Positions 48,838-61,600 of a stretch of DNA of 64,000 nt are shown here, piece by piece. Every line of letters begins with the position of its first letter. The stretch's first letter is position 1. The translations under genes and the position numbers were made by a program. This DNA is from Bugula neritina (lineage: Eukaryota; Bryozoa; Gymnolaemata; Cheilostomatida; Bugulidae). Below the pieces are notes generated by a model that made no database searches, was not told the origin of the DNA, and was given only the letters and a program-made list of their open reading frames with translations. The stretch lies in NCBI GenBank assembly GCA_964035545.1, contig OZ037766.1, positions 31,875,773-31,939,772 of the forward strand, read 5' to 3'.

Positions 48838-50491
48838 CAAACTGAACATGTCACTGCTTAGCCTTAGCTGTTTCCTGGCCGAATGAGCAGTTTCTATCAT
48901 TCCCATTAATCACTCTACCCTAGAATGTTTAATTTTGCTTTCTTGATGGAATCCCTGTCAGGAGGCAACTACTCCTAAAGTCTGCTTCATTTTTTTACTT
49001 TTATGATTATTGAACTTACATTCGTTATCATTTATTTTAATATCGATACTCTTTTTTTATTTCAATATTCATAATAATTCAATCAAATTAAATTAAAATA
49101 GCATATTTTATATAGAGTATATTCCATTATTCTGTAAAACTTATCCCAATCACTTAGAATTTGAATAATTCGAGTTTAGTGCACGAGTAGATACAATATG
49201 TGTAATGCTAGTGGTAGATTATAGAAATTCTAATTGCTTACTGTGATTATAAGCTTAATCAAAATCTTTTCCGTATATTTACATATCTTTTATAGATTAG
49301 TTGTACAAATATTTTTATCAAGTAGTATATTTTCTATTTTTACATTATGTATTTGATGTAGATGTATTACAATGCACGCCTTTAATTAACATTGTATTGT
49401 TTCACAGTATAAAATTGCAAATATCGTGCCATTTCCATAAATTCAAATGTTATGGTTTTCTCTTGTACATAAATAATATATAACTATAATACAATAAATA
49501 TCTATAATTGATAAAATTGCATGTAATAATGTCTGTAGTATATCGCTATATGTAGTATCAAGTACACACTCACACTCCTACACACACGCGCACACACACC
49601 ACCAACACCACCACCACAGTATGTACATAATAAATATTGAGTGAAAGATATACTATATTGTTTAACTTATGACTGGCGAGTTTCAATCTGGCGAAAGTTA
49701 TAATAGCTTCTGGATTGGAATCAATTACAATGTTTTCCATGTTGTGCAGCACAGAGGCTGGCAATAAGGGGATTGCAGTTTGTGTAAACACACTGCTCTA
49801 TGTTCATGCCTATGAATACTTACTGCCCTAATACAAGTTTAAATACTGTGTAGTTGACATAGAAATAGAAATTACTAGAAATCAAAATAAAAAACTTGGA
49901 AATGCAAGTTTCATGTTATTAATTTTTCTAACCTTTCAATCATGTGCACTGCTGTCTTTTTCAAAAAGAATACGTTAAGTATTTAAATTATAAGTTGAAT
50001 TGATATATTAAGTGCCAAAATCATTACATACCAGCTTCTTCTTAATTCCTTTTGCGCGTGGATTGTTTGTATTGCGAAATATATAAATACCTAGTAAAAC
50101 ACAGATTCATACGATTGACAATAATATTATGAGTGTCAGATTGTATATTAAAATAATTGCAGGGACATACATAAGCAGACAGCTTATCCAAGTAAACTCA
50201 GTATACAGCATTGCCCATACAAGTGTAGATATTACTGTAATAGATTTCATATTTCTAGTCATACACACCTAAGTTTTGAAAAAAAATTTGTGATGCTCGT
50301 GCTTAAAAGGAAAGAATCACCAAAAGATGGTTGGATGGAATTGTGCCTGGCATAAATTAAGAGACAACTATACGTAGTTGTAGATTTTCACCTGATGACT
50401 CTGATTGCATGTATTAATATGTATTATATTTCTTAATATTATTATAAGCAGATGTCAAGACTTGAGGCACGACTTGTAATCTATAAGGTGT

Positions 50492-50494
<3 letters not shown>

Positions 50495-50576
<82 letters not shown>
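50495..50576. repeat. (TA)n microsatellite
   Basis: An uninterrupted AT run of about 80 bp. Confidence 0.98.
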
Positions 50577-50580
<4 letters not shown>

Positions 50581-50729
50581 GTGTATAGTTAACCACTAAA
50601 AAGAGCTTAATGCAGAGCAAAGTGAATAAAAGTAATGAACGATAAAATTTGATTTAGAACACTTTATTACTAATAGTTTCATGTGCATTGTATATACACA
50701 ATCTTCAAATAAAATGTTAAGATGCTAAG

Positions 50730-50822
50730 AGGTTAAGAGATACTAAGTAGTGAATAGAAGTGGTCTATGGTGTGTATAAGCCTATATACATGTTTAATGT
50801 GTGTTTGTGTGTTTGTGTGTTT

Positions 50823-50885
<63 letters not shown>

Positions 50886-50887
50886 GG

Positions 50888-50982
<95 letters not shown>

Positions 50983-51071
50983 GTATGTATATATATATAT
51001 ATATATATAGGCCTATACTGTTATACACACCATAGACCACTTCTATTTACTACTTAGTATCTCTTAGCCTC
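50730..51071. repeat. Inverted-repeat element with a (TG)n(TA)n core
   Basis: The left arm (50730-50786) and right arm (51005-51071) are near-perfect reverse complements over about 57 bp, for example 'agaagtggtctatggtgtgt' on the left against 'acacaccatagaccacttct' on the right. The core is (TG)n at about 50829-50881 and (TA)n at about 50889-51009. It resembles a fold-back or MITE-like element, or a replication-generated inversion. No target duplication was noticed. Confidence 0.9.
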
Positions 51072-51290
51072 AAAAGTATTTTTAGGAGTTATTTTCTATT
51101 TTATATATCGAGCATCAAAACAATATTACGAAAATGTTACTTGCGAGCAATAAGAAAGCCCAAATAAACTCGGCACATGTGTGCACAAAATCAATTAAAA
51201 AACGAATTTTTCGAGCCTACAATCCCAAAATAGCGGGTAGAATGTTTTCATACTCATACGCGAAATGTGTCATAGATTTTCATTAAAGCT

Positions 51291-51478
51291 CCCACCCAAT
51301 AGGTACTCCATTCTCACAAAATGGGCGGAGGGCTTGGTTGCATGACGACAGCCAATAACCATTACCATGTGATCTAACAAATTTCCCCATTACAAGGAAG
51401 TTTTGCATCAGTAGAACTATATTACTCACTCTCAGTGTCGTATAGATCAAGCTCTACATACAATTACATCATCATTAT
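51291..51478 (+). promoter_or_regulatory. Candidate promoter and leader exon of kinase-like gene 3
   Basis: CCAAT motifs at 51296-51300 and 51352-51356 and a GGGCGG at 51323-51328 lie in a locally less AT-rich patch. The patch is followed by a possible leader exon ending at 51478 with a GTAAGT donor. That exon could splice to the acceptor at 52582 just upstream of the start codon. Inferred from motifs only. Confidence 0.4.
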
Positions 51479-52618
51479 GTAAGTCAGGCATCAACTGATG
51501 TAATTTTCAGCCTATAGTAATAGTTTAATAAACTAAAACGTTTCAAACAGGAAGTAACCTGTACTGCCATTGGTGTATAACTATAACTATATTTATAAGG
51601 AAGATCCTTGTGGCCAGTGGCAATAGAGGTACTCCAAGTTATACTCATAGTCATACTCATTGTCATACCAATAGAGTGACAGTGATAGTTATACTGATAC
51701 TCATATTTATATTGATATTCAAAATGAAAGTCATATGATAATCACAGTGACAGTCATAGTAGCTGCTGGCTCGCTAGATTTATCACTATGAGTATGATAA
51801 GTTAAATATAATAAATAATAATATTTATTATTTCGATGATTATTATCACTTACATTGTTAATTATAAATTAACTGATAGTGATAGGTTACTTTAGTATCT
51901 CTATTGGTTATATTATATTACAGCTATAGTATTCCTATAACTATAAGTATTACTATTAATCGATTACAATCAATAAATAATATTACTAGTAATAGTATTG
52001 CATTTAATGATTTATTGTTAACTTAAACTTGGGTCACAAATTCAAATTGAAATTGAAAAGATATCAGTATTAGTATGGTATTAAATCCAATATGAAAGTT
52101 AGTAGTTAAAGTTAGAAGTATTACTGTTAGATATGCATTACTAATAATGTTCCTTTTAAGATTATTATTTATTACTATTATCATTATGATTAGTTATCAT
52201 CAGTAGACTATTAGGGTGTCTAGTAAAAATGGCACAGATAATAATGGCACAAATAATAATGGCACAGATAACAATGGCACAGGCAATAATGAATATAGAA
52301 TTAATAGAATATTAAATATGCTAGTTTTACTGTGTTTTTATCTAGCTTTTACTTGTTCACAGCGTTTATTTATCAGAACATCAAAATAATTCTAAAGCTT
52401 TTTATTTATTTTCTCTGCCTTACCATCTTAAAGCTTTGTTTATCTATAGTGTATTACTGCTGTCTAAGATAAAATTTGTCTGTCAACTCCTTACCTGTTT
52501 ATGTAAACGGAAAAGCCATAATTTTATTTGCCTAAAATAAAAGGTTATTTGAAATTTAAGAAAATTTTCTCAATATGTTTAGGGGATTATCAGAGGAACT
52601 GATTATAGTGAAGTCAGA

Positions 52619-55600
52619 ATGGAAGATATAGAACAACCCCCTGCAAAGGTAGCGGCACACTATTCATAGTTGGACATTAACTGCTTGTTAGAAACTATTT
52701 TGTTAGCCAGTGTAACAAGTTGAATGAATAATTAAAGTCTTTGTTGCTGATGTAGGTGTTCATTCTCACTTGTTGATTGAGCATATATACTGACAGATAT
52801 ACTGACTTATTATGCCACAAATAAATACACTGAACCTTTACCCCAAGTCTTATCTTGTAATTTTGGTAGCGAATTCGTGGTATGGCCAGTAAATCAGCAA
52901 GACAAATAGGCTCTCGTAATATTCCTCGGCAGAATGGTGAGACTCAAGATACACGCGTAAGTGTGCTAATGATAATCCTACTTGTTCACATTGCAGCTGA
53001 TAAAAAAATTCCATAGCACTGTGATTGTTCTGGTTACCAAAGTGGCTGGTGAATACATCTGTCTATCTAATTTCTTTTTAGCCCAGGCGCCATCCTCATC
53101 GCCGTTTCCCAGTATTAGAGAGGGCTGAGCTTGTTGCAATGAAAGTAAATATATCAATGGGTTGTTTTATTAATGATTTATATACACATTTTGTTATATA
53201 ATATTTATCAATGCTTTATATGTGCATTCTGTTATATATTCAGCAATGCTTTATACTTACATTCTGTTATATATTTAGCAATGCTTTATATATACATTTT
53301 GTTGGATATTTCAAAACACTTTCTGCCTGTGATTTGTTTTTACCTGAAACAAGTTGTTTCCAAATTGCAGCGGAGGAGTGATCAGCACTTAGAAGAACAG
53401 AGAGAACTTCTGGATTTGCTACAAGAGGAGGGTGCAATTCGAGCTAAAGACGTCAGTATATGAACTGGTTTTGTTTGGCCTGCTATACGAGTCACTCAAC
53501 TTCTAACCTGCTATATGCGTGTCACTTAACTTCTAACCTGCTATACATGTCACTTTACTTCTAACCTGCTATATGCGTGTCACTTTACTTGTAACCTGCT
53601 AAATGTGTCACTTTATAACCAACCTCCTATACATGTCACTTTACTTATAACCTGCTATAAGTGTCACTTTACTTCTAGCCTGCTATGCATGTCACTTTAC
53701 TTGTAACCTGCTAAATGCGTCACTTTATAACTAACCTGTTATACATGTCACTACTTATAACCTGCTATACGTGTCACTTTATAACTAACCTGCTATACAT
53801 GTCACTTTACTTATAACCTGCTATAAGTGTCACTTTACTTCTAGCCTGCTATGCATGTCACTTTACTTGTAACCTGCTAAATGTGTCACTTTATAACTAA
53901 CCTGCTATACATGTCACTACTTATAACCTGCTATACATGTCACTTTAGATGGACGAGTACAAAAGTGTCGAGTATAACATAATGATGCGAGCTCCAGGTG
54001 ACAGCATTGCAGTTCCAGCTACAGAAGGCAGAGAGCCGGTTAAGGTTAGTGTTTCAATATAAACACATTCTGCTAAAGGAGTTGTTTGGTGGAAAATTGA
54101 AACTAAGAAGTAGTTATTCACTGAAGGTTTTTGTATAATTTATAATGACTTTGTTCAGTAAACACTGGCATGATTGGAGATTTGCCCAATTTCATTTTGA
54201 CATAAATTTGTATGCACTGTTTAAGGAAATAAGAAACTTTCATACATAAAGCCTAAGTTATGTTAGACTTAAATAGCTCCTTCTCTCTAGGTTTCAATAT
54301 TATTTCTACTACAAGCCATATTTTATGTTGATAGAAACCTAATTTTATAGATAAATATTGATTCCTTGTCAGGCCCCTCAGGTTTAGCTAAATAGGTGTT
54401 CAGACAAAGGTACTTCCATGCTGAGTGTGTCTGGTATTTGCTATGGCATTGTTGAGAGCCTTAGCTGTAACCCTGCAGTATTTTATTGAAAGGTTAGACA
54501 AACCTAGAAGCTGAAATAAAACAAGTAAAGAACATTCATTATTGTTTACTAGGGAGCTAGAAGTGTGCAAAACATTTACGTAGATAGACTTCTGGGCAGT
54601 GGTGGATTTGGCACTGCGTACAAAGCAGAACTCTCTCGTGGTGGTGGAAAGGCACTCGTCCCAATTTGTCTTAAAAGAGTAAGTCTCTTTAGGATTTGTT
54701 TCCACTTGTGATATTGAGGAAAAGTGTGCTGGTGGTGTGTATGAAGTTGGCATAGAGACATTTCAGTGAAGTGTAAAATAATCTAATCAATAGCAATTAT
54801 TGTAAGCATGTAGTTGGTTGACCAAACAGTGATGGTGCTGTCGGATAATCATTTCTCTTGCCTAACTGAGTCATCTATACTGCAAAAACAAATTACCGTT
54901 TCAACCTTATTTCTTATAAAGCGTTTAGCTAAACTAAAACTTGATCAGCTTACCTATGGTTGTTTAGAATCCCCAGTGTTTTATTGAGTGTGTGAGGTCC
55001 TTTAATGTTTGTGTGAACATAATGGAAAGCTTACTGCTGTTATTTATATCTTACACAAGTATAAACTTTCTAATTGGAGTTGTTGTCATACAGTTTATGA
55101 GTATGTGGTGATGTGTCTTTGAACCTGATCATAACATCTGTACTCGCTGCAGGCTAAAAATCGAGGATGGAAAGCTTTGACCAAGGAGAACGACATATTC
55201 AGTGATCTCTTCGCTCACCAACATTCGCACATCATAGACCGCCTCTTCCTCTGTCAATCTTCCAAGGACATCTTTCTGGGTCTGGAATATTTTGATGGTA
55301 ACACAGCATCTAATTATATACTTTACAACAAACTTCGTATTTACTAAGTCCTTGTGAAAGTTTCAATAGACCCTTTTCCAATATCAACGAGATCCTTCTT
55401 ACAATTAAGAGTTGTGTCCTTCTAACATGAAAAATGCTGAAGAAATTGTGCTTGAATGTATTTTTGTGGTTTTGGTTGTTGAGCAATGCTAAAATGGTAA
55501 CTATGATTAAGACGTCCCATGCGTGTGTGTGTGTGTGTGTGTGGCAAAGTGTGTCTAGGGAGTAAGACCGTGTTAACAGCAGAATCTGACCAAAGAGTTG

Positions 55601-58600
55601 AAAGGTAAACAGCTAAAAATTGAACATGACAGCCAGCATAACAAATGATTAACGGGACTTATAGCATGGTGACCGATTCAGCTTGCTCAGTAATCAAAAC
55701 CACAAACATACTTTGAAGTTCATTTTTCTCAAAGTTTCTTTTAAAAATTCTTTGGAACTGCTAATATGTGTGCTTAGGTCAAAATATTTATCTCAGAAAA
55801 GAAGAAACTTATGCTAGCAATTGTCCTCACACAAACCTTAACTTTCTACTAATTTTACGTGTTTTCTCTCAATCATAGAAGTTCTCTATGTACCTGTGGG
55901 AGGAGACAACTCCAAAATATAAATTCCTTTGTGAAAAGTTCACAATACTTGAATCTACCTTTATTGTATTTATATTAATTCAAATGCTTTCCTTTTATTA
56001 GGCAAAGTATGCTTCATCATCGTTAGATAGTTGGGTTTTTTTCACCAGTCAGTTTCTGTTGCAGACAAACAACTTTCTAGCTAACATTTTCAAAGTTAAA
56101 TCTTTCATCATTCACTTCCACAGTGGCTCTGGTTTGCTGGAGTTGAGTGTCTGTGCGCTTTGAGCCGATCAAATCAAAATACACTGTATACAAGTAGTCC
56201 TTGATTTTACTCTCATGAGCATTTGTATCATTTTGTATTCTGCATAAGTGTTAGCTTAGAGCACTGCAGAAGGATTTAAGCTGTTTTTATTTTTTTACGT
56301 TTTCATAGACTAAAATTGGTTGCACTTTATTGGTCAGTACATCTTTTTGATATTATAGCAAGTCTGTAATATGTTTGGTGACTATATTGTAATAATCAGA
56401 ATGCAAGTTGGAATTTAGATTAGATGATATTGAGTTTACTACACAAGGAGTATCTGTCACACCCGTCAGGAACTAGCAAATTATGTCTGTTGTAGGTTTG
56501 TCTTTGAGAACTGTGATAAAGGCACTCAATGAGTCTCAATCTAGTATAAAAGTGAAGCACTTGCTTAAAATACTTCAACAACAGACTGACGCTATACACC
56601 ATCTTCAAAAGATCGCCATCTTCCACTGTGATATTAAACCTGATAACATCCTGTACAGCGAGTTAGTTGCTTAACTGAATCATATTTGAGTCTAACTCAT
56701 CACACCATTGGTGTTTGCTTCATGGCATTTTGGTACTTATTGGTAATTAACACTAACCAGTTTGCACTTGGACCTTTGGTTTATAGAAATTTGTTGGTGG
56801 TAATTTCAGGGCGACTCAGATGTCTAAACTGATTGACTTTGGTTTAGCTGTTTACAAATGTGCTCCCGGAGAGATATTCAAACATGGCGGAGGTACCACA
56901 GACTACATGGCTCCGGAGGTGCTAGACTTATTGGATATCTTTCTAAAAGTTGCTTTAGAAACTTTACTTGAGTTATAGGCTTTAGATGCTTGCCTTGAAT
57001 TTTTAATAGAAAAATTTGTTTGAAGCCTCTATTCTTGTGAGAACCTCTGATTGAATCAGACTAAGAACTGTGTCTCTTACCATATTGGCAACATAGGATG
57101 AGGACTTTACTGCCATGTTCTAATCGGGTGTTGGGTTTTGGATACATAGTAGGGGAACTTTTAATACATGTGGCACTCAACATTCTAATACCCAACTATT
57201 TTATATTTTATGCAGAGGATTGTGGACTCAGATCTACAGGAAGGCTCTGATCTCTTTGGGTTGGGGGCCACACTCCATCACGTAGTCACCTTATCGCCAC
57301 CGTGGGACTCTGTGAAAGATGTCCAGGCAGCTCGCAAAATGAAAATTGAAAAGCAGGAGAGAAGAAAAAAAGTACAAGCAGCTATTAAAAAGGAGGTATA
57401 CTGACTTATCTTATTATAAAGTGTTTCGAGAATTCCAAATTATATGGGTTTTGTAGTATAATGTTGTTTACAATTGCTGAGTTATTTATATACCTAACAG
57501 TAATATGCTATTAATACATATGTCGTAGATTTGTGATTCATTCCTATGTTATATATATATACCTTACACTTATGATCAGCAGCAGTTCTTTCTATGCTGT
57601 CAAGCTGTATACTTTATACCTTACAATAATAAACATCACGATACATTATTCCAATGGTCTCATCTTAATTATTACCCACGCAAACGTACAACAAACAAGA
57701 AACATTACATGGTGTCAGAAGTGTGTGACCTGAAAGAAGAATAATGGCTACCAGAGCACCTTCATCATTTGACTTCACTAACCCAAGTGGATGGGGTGAG
57801 TGGATACGAAGATATAGCAGATATCACAATGTAACAAAAATGTCAAAAGAAGCTGACGACTTACAAATAGACAGTCTATTATATACGATGGGAGAAGCAG
57901 CCGAGGACATTTTTATACAGCTACCACTCACAAATGATGACAGAAAGAAATATGATAAGGTAAAGGAAGCATTTGACACATATTTCAAACCTAGGACAAA
58001 CAAGGCACATCACATTGTGCAGTTCAATGGAAGAACTCAGGAACCTAATGAAAACAATGAGGAGTATATCAGGGCACTATACTCTTTAGCACAACATTGC
58101 GAATTTGGCAATGCGGTAAATGATAACATTAAATATAGATTGCTGACAGGGATGAAAGACAAGGCTCTGTCAATTGAGCTACAGCAACTGACAGAAGATC
58201 AGTTAACGCTAGAAAACGTAACACAACGCATGAGAGCCAAGGAGATAATACAGAGAAACCTTGCGAGTGCTGCACCAGAGCAACCAGCAGATGTAGATGC
58301 AATAAGGAAAAGAGATTACTCAAACAATTTTCAGCCAAAAAAACATACAATGGATATTATTAACAACTGCCATAGCTGCGGATCTAGTCACAGAAGGAGA
58401 CACTGCCCAGCGTATGGAAAATCCTGTAACAAATGTGGTAAATTTAATCACTTTGCTAAGGTATGTAGATCTAAGGCTATAACGAAATCTACAACTAATG
58501 CTGTACAAGTACCAGATGCTACTACAGATGTCAATGAGGAACCATGCATGCTTAATGTAGGATTATGTAGCAATGTTAAGCTTAATGCATGCAATTCTTC

Positions 58601-61600
58601 AGTTTGGTTTGAAAATTTTGTTTTTGGTAAAACTAAGGTTGCCATGAAAGTTGATACAGGTGCACAAGTTAATGTTTTGACAAGAGATATTTTTGAAAAT
58701 CTTGATGTAAGTAGGGAACTTAGAAAAGCTGGTACAAAGCTCACAGGCTACACTGGTCATGTTATTCCAGTGGATGGAGTCGTAGAACTGCCATTCAGTT
58801 TTAGGGGTAAAACCTACAAATCTGAGTTCTATGTAACCACTGCTAAAAACACACCTCTTTTAGGCTTGCCCACCATCAAAGAGCTTGGTCTAATAGGAAT
58901 AGATCAGGTAGAGCAAGTAGATACTGATAGCAGTAAGTTGATAGTTGAAGAATTCAAGGATGTTTTTGAGGGGTTTGGAAAATTAGACATAGAACACCAC
59001 ATTACACTAAGACCTGAGGCTAAGCCAGTAGTATGTAATGTTAGACCTGTTCCCATAAATGTAAAACCAAAGCTAAAAGCAGAGCTTGATAGGCTTGAGA
59101 AATTAGAAATTATTCAAAAATGCAATGAGCCTTCAGATTGGGTTTCACCCATTGTAGTAGCGGAAAAGCCTAACAACCAAATAAGACTTTGCTTAGATCC
59201 TAGGCTGTTAAACAAAGAGATCATGAGAGAGCACTATAAGTTGCCTACAACTACAGAGATATACAGCAGGATAGGCCAGTCAAAATTTTTTAGTACTCTA
59301 GATGCTACAAATGGTTTTCACCAGATACCACTTGATGTAGAAAGTTGTAAATTGACAACATTTATTACACCTTATGGGCGTTACAACTACAAACGACTGC
59401 CGTTCGGGTTAAATTCGAGTGCTGAGGTTTTTCATAAAACAATGTGTCAAAAACTAGGTGATATAGGGGGAATCGAAATCTATATTGATGATCTGCTAAT
59501 CCATGCACCTACTAAAGAGATTCATGACCGAAGGCTTAGGGAAGTTTTGTTGAGATGCCGTGAGATAAATCTGAAATTAAACTCTGAGAAGTGTGCTATA
59601 GGTAGGCAAGTAGTTAACTTTCTAGGCCATGAAATTTCAGGTGATGGAATTTTGCCAAAAAGAAATAGGGCTAAAGCAATTCAGGAAATGCTGACTCCCA
59701 CATGCAAAAATGATGTTCAACGATTTCTTGGGTTTGTTAATTATATGGGAAAATTCTGCCCTGATTTAGCAAATGAAACACAACCATTGCGACAGCTGTT
59801 GAAAAAGAATACAATTTTTATTTGGGAAAAGGCACACAATAACGCATTTGTTAAAATTAAGCAACTTGTCTCAAATGCACCACTTTTGAAGCATTTTAAT
59901 TCTGATGAAGAAATAACACTGCAAGTGGATGCTAGTTCATTTAGCTTGGGGGCAGTTTTAATGCAAAAAGGCCAACCAGTGGAATTTGCAGCCAAGTCAT
60001 TAACTGACACTCAGAAGCGCTATGCACAAATAGACAAGGAATTGTTAGCAGTGTTGTTTGGCTGTAGGAAGTTTCATTATTATGTCTATGGAGGTAGCAA
60101 ATTTTTTGTGCAGACTGACCACAAGCCTTTACTAGGCATAGTGGAGAAAAACATAGAGGACACAAATCCTAGAATTAGGAGAATGCTGCTTGAGTTAATG
60201 TCCTACGATTTCAAATTAGTGTACAAGAAAGGTAATGAAATGTACATAGCTGATATGCTGAGTAGAGCATCATACCCTGACATAGATACATCTGTAAATG
60301 TTGCTGAATTTGATCCTATGAACAAGTTGCCTGAAATGATATTTTGTTCTGACCAAGCTAAAGCAGAATACAAACAAGCAGTTTTGAGCGACAGAGAGCT
60401 ACAGGCACTCAAACTATTTGTAATTAATGGATGGCCGCCATATAGGAAATCGTGCAGCTTTGTTGGAAGAAAATATTGGCCATGGCGTAATGAAATTGGA
60501 ATTTGTGATGAATTTCTATTTGTTGGTTCAAAGCTGATAGTACCGATGTCAAAACAAACAGAAATTTTGCAAAAATTACATAAGTCACATCAAGGCATTG
60601 TGAAAACAAAGGCATTGGCAAAAACAGTGGTGTTTTGGCCTGGAATAAACAATCAAATTGAGGAAATGATTCAGTCATGCGTGCAATGTAGGGAAAACAT
60701 TGAGCAGCAATGTAGGCAGCCAATGATGGCTAGTGAGATACCTAAATACCCTTTTCATACAGTAGCAGCTGACTTGTTTTCTTTGGACGGGAATGATTTC
60801 ATGTTAATTGTCGATTACTTTAGCAAATGGTTAATTATTGAGCCATTAAAGACGACAACAAGCTCATCAGTGATTCAATGTTTTGAAAAAACATTTGCTG
60901 ATTTTGGGGTTGCATGTGTACTTAGAAGTGATAATGGGCCCCAGTTTACTAGTCGACAATTCAAAATATTTTTGAATGAACAAGGCATTGAGCATTTGAC
61001 ATCTTCACCAGGGTATCCACAAAGTAATGGGTGTGCAGAAAGGTACGTTAGGACTGCAAAAGCTTTACTAAAAAAATGCAAAGCTGAAGGCAGAACATTT
61101 TATGGTGGTTTGAGAAATTTGAGAAACACTCCAATAAGTGATAAAATACCATCGCCAGCTGTACTACTACAAGGTAGAGTGCTGCCGGACACTCTTCCTA
61201 GAGATTTGAAAACGCTTTTTCCAAATAGCTATGACAAACAGATAATTCAAAATGAATTTGAGATTGTCAAATCTACGCAGAAATTAAGTTATGACAGACA
61301 TGCTAAATCTGAACTTTCAGTTTTAAAACCTGGTCAGAGAGTTCGTGCAAAAATTAATGATAAGTGGATTTTGGGAAAAATTCAGAAACAAGACCTGACT
61401 GGTCCAAGGTCATACTGGGTAGTAACCGACGAGAATAAATTGTACCGTAGAACTAGAGGGGATATAACTTTAACAAATGAGCCTCAACAAATACCTACTC
61501 CTGTATTGCCCCCTATGCACAGATCTATCCCTGCCATACCTGGCCCTCCTATAGATCAAGCTGATGATTCAAACACTTCACAATCTGAAAATAGTTCGAA

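Larger units (their letters stand above)
48838..51290. other. Intergenic between kinase-like genes 2 and 3
   Basis: AT-rich, no gene seen. It contains a short CA-rich tract (49567-49617), a TA microsatellite (50495-50576) and the inverted-repeat element at 50730-51071. ORFs over the microsatellites are artefacts. Confidence 0.6.

Noticed and set aside
50760-51040. ORFs of alternating Val/Cys and Ile/Tyr
   Set aside because: Translation of (TG)n and (TA)n microsatellites.
57533-57733. 66-codon ORF in the 5' LTR, repeated at 61957
   Set aside because: It lies in the LTR and is duplicated only because the LTR is; no protein features.
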